Of a stretch of 64,000 nucleotides of DNA, positions 44,827-56,800 are shown one piece after another (the stretch's first letter is position 1; each line of letters starts with the position of its first letter). The notes beneath the pieces were generated by a model. The model was given only the letters and a program-made list of their open reading frames with translations, had not been told where the DNA came from and did no database searches. A program made the translations under genes and the position numbers. Source of the DNA: an uncultured Tenacibaculum sp. (GTDB lineage: Bacteria; Bacteroidota; Bacteroidia; Flavobacteriales; Flavobacteriaceae); NCBI GenBank assembly GCA_947496185.1, contig CANMCD010000014.1, forward strand, positions 40,873 to 104,872, read 5' to 3'.

Positions 44827-47800
44827 TTATCTATATAGGGTGAAATGACCAATCATTTGTTTTGGTTGACCCGACAGTTCTTTATATTTTATAATATACC
44901 AGTAATCTCCTGATGGCATCTTTCTACCTTCATAAGTACCATCCCATCCTTCTTGACTATACTTGTCTAAGATTTTTATACCTCTTGCTCTTCTTTTATT
45001 ATTACCAACAGCTCTTTTTGTACTGTTAGGATAACTAACCATAGCTTGCTTACCTCTATAGTTTTTAAGCTTTCTACCATATCTATCTCGAATCTCAAGT
45101 TCTAATTCATGATAGTCTTCTACATTTATAGGATACCATTTGTCATTTACTCCATCTCCATCAGGTGTAAATAAGGTAGGGATATCAATACTAATATACT
45201 CTCCTGATACGGTTAAAGAAACTTCACAGCCTCTTGCGTCTCTAACATTAATTACATAGTCTTTAGTTTCATAAACTATAATCTCATTATCAATATCAAA
45301 ATCATTACCGTCTACACTATACTCATATGGTGGTAAACCTCCAGTTGTATTAATGATTAATTTATTTTTCTGAGAATCATCGACTTCAACCGTTAATTCT
45401 TCATAATTATGTATTTCTGGAACAATAAGGGTAACTGGACATGATACAAAAGCGTGCACTACACTTACCGAATACTTATTTCCTGGATCGACATTAGCAA
45501 ACTCACCTGTAACATTAGAAGTAATAAGCACTCCATCTTCCAATAATGAATACACCACTTCATTTTCATACAACTCTTGTACCTTAGCTACAATGGTGTT
45601 TCCTGTCGGACAAATATAATTAACAACTACCTCAGGTTGTAAATCTATTACGGTATCCGTTTTTACAACAACTGTTGTAGGATCACAATCATCATTGGTT
45701 CTAAAACCAATATGATATTCCATACCCGCTTCTATACCTTCAGAAGCACCAAGCGTAATGACCCCTTCTTCATAAATTCCTTTTAAATCTACACCGTTAA
45801 TACTAATTGTATATTTTACTATTTCTCCTTCTGGTGCCCCACCTTCCATTGTCAATTTAATAACAGGTGACGGATCAGTGATACAAGTCTGTTGTGTTAC
45901 TTCTACTGCAGATTGTACAATCTCTGTTGGTTCTTTAACCGTAACCTCTATAGAGGTATCACAACCAACACCGTCTCTAACAGTAATAATATAATCACCT
46001 GCTAATAAGTTTTTAAACTCATTTGATTTTACATACTTCTTCTCATCAAACCCTGGGCTTATATTGTATTGATAATCTCCATTACCTCCTTTTGCCGCAA
46101 CGATAATCTCTCCAGTACCATTATTAAGACATCTCACATGTATTAATTCTGAAACTTCTAAGGTTAAAGACTCAGGCTGTTCAATAGTAACCTGTTCTGT
46201 TTCTATCTGACAAACCTCATCATCTGTACTTGTACTATAAATTTTCACACTATAGACACCTGCTTCTAACCCATCAAAGAAATTTGTTTTTTGAACTCCT
46301 TGAATTGTATTTCCTGTAGCATCTAATAATTCATAAGAATAGTTTCCAAAACCACCCGAAACAGCAACTTCTATCGTACCATTACTATCATCACGACATG
46401 TTATATTTGTTTTATGTATTCCATCAAGTTTTAGTGCTACGAAACTATTAACTTTTACAGATTTCAATACTGGCGAGGTACAACCGTTACTATCTCTTAC
46501 ATAAAATTCATATTCACCAGGGAGCAATGAAAATAAGTTATTACTATCGAAATCTACTCCGTTTGTACTATATTCATACACTCCTGTACCTCCATTTCCA
46601 ATTACCTTTACCGTCTGTTTATCACGGTTACAAGTAACAGGCGCTAACATTTCAACCATCGCCTCTACTTTCACTGGATCTTTAATAGACACATCGTAGG
46701 ACTTATTTTTACAATAGTAGTTATCATAAATTTTAACCGTATAATCTCCAGCTCTTAACCCTGTAAATTCGGCGATGTTTTGTGGTTGAGACTCGACACC
46801 ATTTTGAATAAGTGTATATTGGTACTCAGGAGTTTCATTTGGCGCAAACATTCCCCCCATAACATTCGTAATCTTGATAGCAGCATTACTGTCTCCAGTA
46901 CAAGAATTATCAGTAACCTCTGGAGTATTTGAACTAATATCTTTATGCGTAATTAATTCAAAAGTTGTACTTGTCATACACCCTCCCATATCTCTAACTG
47001 TAGCCTTGTATTTTCCGGGTACTAATCCAGTGAAATGATCATTACGATCAAAAGATTGATGAGTAACACCTGAATCGGTATTTTCTAGCATAAACTCATA
47101 ATCTCCCCAACCTCCTTCTGCCAGCATTGTTACTTCCTCTGAACAGTTCTTGATTTCTATTACTGAGACAAGTGCTAATTCTTTCTCTGGTTCTTCAATA
47201 GTGATCGTTTTCGATGTTACCTCACAAGATGGAGCGTCATTCATAGTAAGTACTACATAATATTCTCCTTTTGTTAATCCTTCAACTTCACCTACTCCTT
47301 GGTTTACTACACCTTTTTTATTTGTAGTTGTTCCATCCACATTAAACACCTCATAAACATATGACTCATTATATGAATGTGTATCACTAATGAACTCAAA
47401 AGATATTTCTCCTGTTGCTGACCCTAAACAAGCAACGTCTTTTAACTTGTTAACCTTTACTTCAAATTTAGGTTTTGAAATTATAATTTCTTCAGAAGGA
47501 GATGTACATTGAGTCGTCGTATTTGTTGCATATACTTGATAAGTACCTTCTTGTAAATTTTTAAATTCACCTAAAGAGTTTGTTTCCGTATAACTACCAT
47601 CGATATTCATAATAGTATACTCTATTTGAGTGACATCAATATTTGTAGCCTCGTATGTTACTTTAATTTCCTGACCACTAGTACATGTAATCTCATTAAC
47701 AACCTCAACTGTAGGAGTAATATTCAACTTAACTAATGGATCAATTTTCACTTCCAAACTAGAAGAACAACCTTGGTCATCGTAAACAGTCACTAGATAG

Positions 47801-50800
47801 TCTCCTCCAGTTTCATCATAAACAGTGTAATTAAATGCACTTGTCGACTGTAGTACTTCACCTGAAACAACATCCGCAAAATCCACTTTTACATAATTTC
47901 CACTTCCTCCTGTTATTTTACTCTTATCAACTATAATCGCTGCATAGTTGGTTTGATTATTAGTTTTACAAGTAAACAAAGTCTTATCCATCGCTTTTGA
48001 CAAGTCTAATTCCTTATATTCTTCAACTTCTACAATTTGCTCGTAGGTACAATCATTCTTACCTGTCGCTACAATGGTATAACTACCCCCAGACAAATTA
48101 CTATACAATAAAGTTCCTCCTAGGTCTGTAACTGTACCTGTATTAGGTTGAATAGCATAACTAACCTCTGAATCTTTATTTTTTGTTATTAAAATTTCTC
48201 CATCTGTCGCTCCTTTACAAAGGATCTTTAATGATTTGGCTGAAAAAACAGGTGTTATTTTAGGAGCTATATCTAATGAAAACTCTTTTGGAAGACATCC
48301 TGCTCCTTCATCATAAACTAAAACAACATAAGTATCAGGTTCAAAAACTTTAACATATTCATCTTGGTATTTACCTTGAGCGTCTTTAAAGTCTCCAGTA
48401 TCATAAATTACTCCAGTATTTCCTTTTTTTACTTCGTATTTATAACTACCCGATCCTAATGTAGCTGATATTTTGATAATACCTTCTTCAGGGGTTGTTG
48501 TACAGTCTATAAGTTTATCAATAAAAACTTCAGCTTCTAAAGCAGGGAGCAATGCTATTTTTTCTGATAACGTTGCACTACAATTATTATCATCTTTAAC
48601 TAAAACTGTATAATCTCCAGTTGATAAAGCGCTAAACACATTCGTTCCATCATTTAAATACTTTACTTCTACTCCGTCTTTGAATAATGTATATGAATAC
48701 GTTCCTGTTCCTCCATCGGCAAGCACTGTTATTTCTCCCCCTCCTTTGGTATCACAAAAATCATCATCTTTCACTATCGAAGTAATAGTCACTGGTATAG
48801 GATCTTGTATTTTGACATCTTGAGATGCAGTACAACCTTTACTGTCTTGAACATGTAAGGTATAGTCCCCTGCCCCTAAATTATGAAAACTATTACCACT
48901 TCTAGCGGCTTGTATCTCTACAGCTCCCTTCATTAATTGATAGGTGTAACCTCCCCATCCACCAGTAGCTTCGAAGGTTATTTTACCATTATCTGCACCT
49001 ACACACATAGGAGCTTCTGTAGCATGGGTTATCGCTAATTTCATATCTGGTTGTTTAACCTCAACCTCTTTAACAACCTCACAATAAGGACCATCTTCCA
49101 TAATCACCTTCAGACTATAAGTATCTGCTACCAAATCTTCTATGGTAATTTCTCCATCTCCATTATCTATCTTCTGTAAAGGTCCTTTTTTATATCCAGT
49201 TGAATCATACAACTCAACCTTGTAATTACCTTTATACGAAGTAATACCTCCAATAACTTTAAAAGTAAAGCTTCCCCTAGAACTTGGGTCTAAACAAGGA
49301 ACTTGTTGAACATTTTCAATAACTATTTCATAGGATAAATCTCTCTCTACTTTGTAATTTTCTGTTAATTTACATCCTGTTTCTTTATTTAAAACCTCGA
49401 CTTCATACTCTCCTAAAGGTAAATCGTTAAATACTTCGGAAACCACATCTTTAGACAATCCTTTTGAAACTTTAGTATAATTTGTTCCATTTATTCCAGT
49501 AACACTAAGTTCAATAGTAGTCGTTTGCAAATTAATAGGAGTATAAGAAACCTTAATATCTTCTCCTGTTTTACAATCAACAGACTTAACTTTTTCTACA
49601 TTAATTCCTGCTAACTGCAAAAATGGATTTATCAATAACTCCTTACTAACATAACAATTACTACTATCATAAACCTCAACAGCAAAATTACCTCCATTTG
49701 TATCCGTTAACGTATATTCAAAACTCGAATCACTTTCAAAAACAACTTGATTGGTTTTTACATTTTTTACAATTGCCTTTACATAATTATTAGTACCTCC
49801 TGTTACTTTACTAAAATCTACTGTAATAGTAGCGTTATTAGTGGTGTTGTTTTGTTGACAACCAAACTGATTAATGGTAATTGCATTGTCAATATTGAGT
49901 ATACTGTTTTCTTCAATATCAATCTCTTTATGTGTAAAGGTACAACCATTTGATCCCGTAGCTGTTATCGTATAACTACCTACAGGTAACCCTGTAAACA
50001 CATCTCCTACGAACGTTCCTTCTTTTGGACTTATTTCATAGGTAATAGGGTTTAATGAAGCATTAGCATTTGAAATCTGGATTACCCCCTCAGCACTACC
50101 ATTACATATATTATTGTTAGTTGCAGTTGCTGTAAAAACAGGCTTGCTTTCAGGTAAAACCTGTATAGAAGCCTCTTTAGGCGGACAACTTACTGTGTTG
50201 TTATTGTCATAAACAGTAACAATATACGCATCTGAAGAGGGTACTTTTACCGTTTGCTCAATATTTCCTGATATATTTCCTGACTCAGAAAAACCATTAC
50301 TATTACCTTTTACCTCATATCTATAATCACCTGAACCTACTAATACAGAGAATTTTATTATTGCTTCAGGAGCTGACGTACAATCTAACTCTTTAACTAT
50401 ACTAGGATTTGAAATCTTTAATGCTGGGTGTATAATTATATCTCCTGGATACGTAACCGTACATCCATTAGTATCTGTTACTGAAACTGTATAAGTACCT
50501 GCTTCTACATTTGAAAATGTATTATTTGGTGTTGGAGCTTCCACTTCTACCCCTGACTTTAATAGCTTATAGGTATACGTACCACTTCCTCCACTAACAT
50601 TTACTGTTAGTGTACCTAAACCATCACAGCTTTCAACTACTACATTATCAATCTTCGGAGAAGGACTAACCTGTAAAACCACCTCACCTAAGTCTTTTAA
50701 ACAATTCGTTTTATCTTTTACTGATACCGATATTTTAACTTCTTTTGTTGGATCTATCACTGATTGATAAGGTATTTCGAAAGTACTTTCGTTAATAGTT

Positions 50801-53800
50801 ACTGGTGATCCGAGAAGGTTATCACTGTTTAATTCATACTCATACATTCCTGCCCCTCCTGTAACATTAAAACTAATTACTCCAGAGGTACTACAGGTTA
50901 TATTACCTATATTCTTTATAATATCTCCTGTAATTTCAAGACCTTTATTAATCCTTATATCTGTACTTGCATAAATACATGTTTTCGCTGTATCGTAAAC
51001 TTCGATTAAATAAGTACCCGGTGCTAAACTACCATTTGATGTAGGTAAAATTGGATCTAAATTGTTTTGGCTACCATTTTCGATCTCTATTTCTGAACCG
51101 TCTGTCATATTTTTCTTGAACAACTTCCAAGTTATTCCTGAAGTACCACCTTTTAAGATATTTTTTTGATCATTAATGGTAAACTTTAACGCCCCTGTAT
51201 CCGCTGAAAAACACGACTCTTCCAATAGTTCGGGAGTAATCACTACATCAATTTTAGCAAAATACTCCTCATCATATTTAACACAATTCCCATCTCCTAA
51301 ATCTTTTACATAGAAATAATACTTTCTACCTGAAACTAAATTATCAAAAGTGTAGTTTCTATCATTAGTACCACCACTCGGCTCCCAATCTTTAGGTTGC
51401 GGTATGGTATTGTATGAATACTCAAATGGCCCTACCCCTTTACTCACTTCAACATCAGCTTGCATACTACAATCTCCATTTTCTATGGAAGTATTAACCA
51501 CTAATGGGCTTACTTCATAAGGCATCGTATATATGTCAAATTGTTCACGACAAAGTTCTTCTCCATTATCATCAATAATTCTTATTTGAGGGATAACTTG
51601 CCCCCCTAAACTTACTCCTTCAAAAATAGGGTCATCTTGCCAGTCTTGTTCTACAATACTTCCGTCTTCGTTTAAAATTCTAAACTGTAATTTATTAGGG
51701 AGTGAAATAGTTGGATAATCTTTAAAAATAATTTTAAATAAAGATTCATTACCAACAAATGGTGTTCCACATGTAGGTTTTTCATGCGCTATGTTGGCTG
51801 TTAGTTCTGGAAGCCCATTTAACGCTACTTCATGTGTTTTTTCACATCCATAAACATCTACAACAGTAAACGTGTACTTCCCTTCTTTTAACCCAAACGC
51901 TTGTTTTGTAATATCATCTTTATGAACAAACGTTACACTAGAATCACTACTCGTTACTGTATAAGGTGCTTTACCCCCAGCTATGTTTAATGTTATGTTT
52001 CCATTATCATATCCATGACAGGTTGGATTAACTTTATCTGAGGTAATTGTTATAGGAAGAGTTTTGTTAATTTCTACTGTTTTTGACTTGCTCTCACAGC
52101 CTCTTCCATCTCTTACATATATAAGGTACTTTCCTGAGGAAGTTATGGATGTAGTAGTGTCATTTTGAAAATCAGTATCCTCTAAACTTTTTCCTTCAGG
52201 TATCATGGCATACTTATAGTTTCCATCTCCTCCTGCAACAGAAGACAACGTTATAAATCCATCTTTACAATTTATATCTTGTTTTGTAACTTCAAAAGTG
52301 ATTTCTTCTAATATCGTGATTTCTTTTTCTAGTATACATCCATAAATATCTTCTACTTTTACAAGATGTTTACCTGATGATAAATTTCCAAACGTATGAT
52401 TGTTATCGTCTATTCCATTTGGATTCTTTTTATCTCCTCCATTTATACTATAGCTTTTTGGTTTTCCTTGGGTTACTTTAACTGTAATTTCTCTATTAGC
52501 TACCCCCATAAAACACCCTGTAGTTTCTAGTGTAAAGTTTAGATCTATACGCGGCTCTACTGACAAGGTAAACTCATTAGATAAACACCCATTACTATCT
52601 CTTGCAATTACAATATATGCATCATCACTAGCATCAAGCCCATTGAAGACTTCATCGGACTGCCAAGGTTTTACCTCCTTCTTTATTCCTTTTTCTATTG
52701 TTAGTAGTTGATATTCATAATCTCCAGTCCCACCTTGTGCTTCTGCTGTAATACTTCCTTTTGTAGGCGAAGCACAATCAACTTGTAAGTTTACGGTTGC
52801 TTTTACAGTAACTGGTTCTGGATTTTTAATTGTTAATTCCCCTAGATCACGTTCACATTGCCCTTCAGAAACACGTACTTTAATAGTATATGTACCTGCT
52901 GGTAAGTCGTCTATCTTTACTTCTTTGTCAGTAACTTTAGTCCAGTTGGTTTTTCCTTCGATTATATACTCATAAGAAGTACCAAAATTTTCAGCTACGA
53001 TTGTTGCTCCTCCATTGGAGTCTCCCACACATGAAGTTGTTGTTTGTTGATTTATTAAATGTGCTTTAAATTCTTGATCAGGATCGATAACAATCGTCGT
53101 CTCTATTGGACAAGCGCCATTATCAGCATACACTTTGATCGTATGCTCTCCAGGAATCAGGTTATCAAAAACTGTTGTTGAACTAGGTGTACTACCATCT
53201 ATACTATACGTATAACCTAAACCGTTTGGCGCTTCGACAGAAAGTGCCCCATTCCCTTCACAACTGTAAGTAACATCGGATAGTTCTATACTTGGTATTA
53301 TGGATAACGGTTGAATATCAACATTATCTACATCATAAATACAGCCTTCACTATTTTTTACTGTTAACACATAATTACCAGCTGGTAAATCATAACTTTT
53401 ATCCGTTTTATAATCGCCATTAACTCCATATTCATAGGTAGCATTGTCACCTAAAGGAAGTTTAAAAGTTATATTTCCTAATTTACTATTATCACAGGTA
53501 GCATCTGCTTTTACAACTTCTACAGTTACTTTTTTAGGATTGTCAATAGACTCATTATATTCTTTACTAAAACAATCGTTAGCATCTTTCACCTTTATAA
53601 GGTAATTCTTAGCCTCTAAATCAGTAAATATCTTTTCATTTCCTGCAGTCAATGTTTCTTCTTTCCCATCAAAAACAATAGTGTAAGGTGGTTTTCCTTT
53701 GGATATGGTTACAGTAATACTCCCCTTGTCATTAAAACATTTTGGCTGTACTTTGGTTATTGTAACTTGGGGATTCTCAGTTGCAATTACTTCTATTGTT

Positions 53801-56800
53801 TGTTGGTCTTCACAATAAGAAGCATCACCATTGTTATCTCTAACGTACACCTCATAAATCTGGGGAGTAACTACTGCATAGGGAACCATATAAATATTTT
53901 CCGTCTTAAAATCACTTGCGGTTACAACTTCTCCTTTTTTCTTAAAAGCGTATACATAATTACCTGCACCACCTTTGGCTGACACCTCAATAGTTTGGTC
54001 ATTACAGTTAATATATTGTTTGTCGGCACTTTCTAAAACCAGTGTTTCATTAATTACCTGAGTACTAACCTCTGCACAACCTAATTTATCTACGACTTCA
54101 ACCTCATAAGTCCCTGGTAATAAACTTTCAAATCTGACATTATCAGCATTTGTTTCTTTTTTTTGCACCAACTGTCCTCCTTTACTTATTGTATAAGTAA
54201 AATCTGGTGTTCCTTGTGTATTTTTTATTTCAATAAACCCATTATTCCCTCCATAACATTTAGTTACTTCAACATCAAAAGCTACTTTTTGAGGTGCTGC
54301 AACTTCTATGGTATTTCGAGAACAGTTTTTATTGGTAATATGTACCTTAACATCATCAATAAAATTTCCTATGGTTTTGTTTCCACTTGCCGTACTTACA
54401 GCTTGAAAAGCTATCACAGTAACTGACTGTCCTTTGGGAACAACATAAGTACCTTGGTATTGTTTCCATGCATTATTATCTGTTTCCAAGATAGTACCTG
54501 CATTTAGATTACTTAATGAACTACCCAACCTTACTTTAGCGGCATCCCTTCCTTCTCTACCTCTATGAGCAAGCGACCAATGAACTTCATCACCTTCTTG
54601 TGTACAAAAAGATTGATACAATGTTGATTCGTGACTAGAGTTTAATTCTGCAAAATAGTCTCCTTCAAAAGACTCTTTTTGATCTTCATAATCTTTGTGC
54701 CATATTTCTATGGTATTTAATCCTCCATAACCTGTATTCTCATCTCCAATTTTTACGGCATTCCAACCACTAACATCATTTTCATTAATAAACTTAAGGC
54801 CAGTAAAACTACCGGGTTCTTCAAAACCTCCATTTACAAAAGGATCAGAGCTACACCCACATTCATCACAACCATTTTTATCTCTTATATACACTGAATA
54901 TTCTCCTTGAGGTACATCTTTAAAAACCCCATCATCATTCCAATTCTTACCATCAATACTATAACTATACGGAGGAGTACCCCCTGTTGCTGTTGCCTTA
55001 ACAACTGCCTTACTATCTAAAGCACAAGTAATAGGGTTAATCTCTTCGGTTGTTACTATAATTTTTTCAGGTTGCGAAATTGAAATTTCATCAAATGAAA
55101 TTGCACAATCCTTAGCTGTTTCATTTTTTCTTATATGAACTTTATAATCCCCAGGTGCTAATCCTAAAATTTGATAAGGATTGTCAGTTGCTTTTAACCA
55201 TGTTAACTTATTGTCAAGTGAATACTCAAATTTATCATTATCACTTCCACTTGTTACTTGAACAGTTATCGATCCATTATTGGCACCATAACACTTACTA
55301 TCTTGATATGAAATTTTCCCTTTTAATTCTTCTTCTTCTTTAATTGAAATTATATCAGACTGATCAGAAAAACAATTACCTGATATTACTTGAACTTTAT
55401 AATCTGCTTCTTCTAGGTTATCAAATACGTTATGACTTTGAATTTTTTCTTGATTTGAATTTACGTTTATTAATTTATAACGATAATCAGCCCCTAGCGG
55501 ATCTGTTATTTCTATTTTTCCTAAGCCACTACAACTATTATTGGTTTCGTAAACTAAAGATAATCGTGGTAATTCTATTTTTATAGTATCAATTACTTTT
55601 TCACATCCTTGACTATCTCTTACAGATAAAACATAAGTCCCTTCTTGCAAGTTTTCTTTACTTAATTTTCCATCAAAAACACCATTAATTCCATACTCAT
55701 AAGGAGCATTCCCTCCTGTTGCCTTGGTAAAGGTTATAATCCCCTTATTTTCACAAGTTAATTGTTGCGTTAAAACCGCTGTACTGACTATGTTTTTACT
55801 TTTAACAGTGGCTGTTTTACTATATATACATTCAAAATCCTTACCGTCATTGGTATAGGTAGCTTTTATTTCGATAGTATAATCCCCTGCTTTAAGGTTT
55901 TCAAACGAACTATCTGTTTGCCAATCGTTACTTCCTTCTAAACGATATTCTAGTTTTGTATTTAATAAAATGTTTTTAGATGTTACTTCTATTTCACCGT
56001 CAGTATCTCCTTCACAAGACACATCGGTTTCTTTTACATCAAATTCTAATGGATCATCCTTTTGTATCGTAATGGGTTTCGAATACGCTTTACAATTATT
56101 ACTATCAAGTACTAAAAACTCGTACACCCCTTCTTCACCTACTTTTACTTCATAAGAATCACCCGAGAAATAAACTGGAATTTGAATTTCATTACCGTCT
56201 TTTCTCCAAACAGCAAACTTATATGTTTCACTTCCTATAAGGCTCCCTCCACTAGCAATCAATTTTATTACTCCACTAGATGCCCCATCTTCACAAGAGA
56301 TATTTTTTATCTTGATTGCATCTAAAATAAGTTCAGGTGCCTCATTAATTGTTACTTCTTCTGAATAGTTAAAATTACATTTAGCACTAGCTACAGCTAC
56401 TGTATATTTTCCAGCAGAGATATTGGTTGAAAAAGTATAATCTGTTTGATTAATTGCCCCTGAATTTTCAATTTCATTCCCCTGATGAATAAGTTTATAA
56501 ACATATTCACCAAAACCATTATTTACTTTAGCTGTGATCTTCCCTGCTTGCCCTACACATTCAATAATATCTTTATGTACTATTTCTAATTCTGCCTTTT
56601 GTTTAACAATATTAAGCGGTTCTGTTTCATAAACACATGAATTTGTAGCAATGTTTTTAGCTCGAACTTCCACTAAATAGTCTCCTGATGTTGTAATAGG
56701 AAAAATTGGAGAATCTTGATATTCTCCTACATAACTATTTGTTGTGATATTCTTTAGTCTAAATTCATATTTGGTCGGATTAGGAACTGTTACAGTAATA

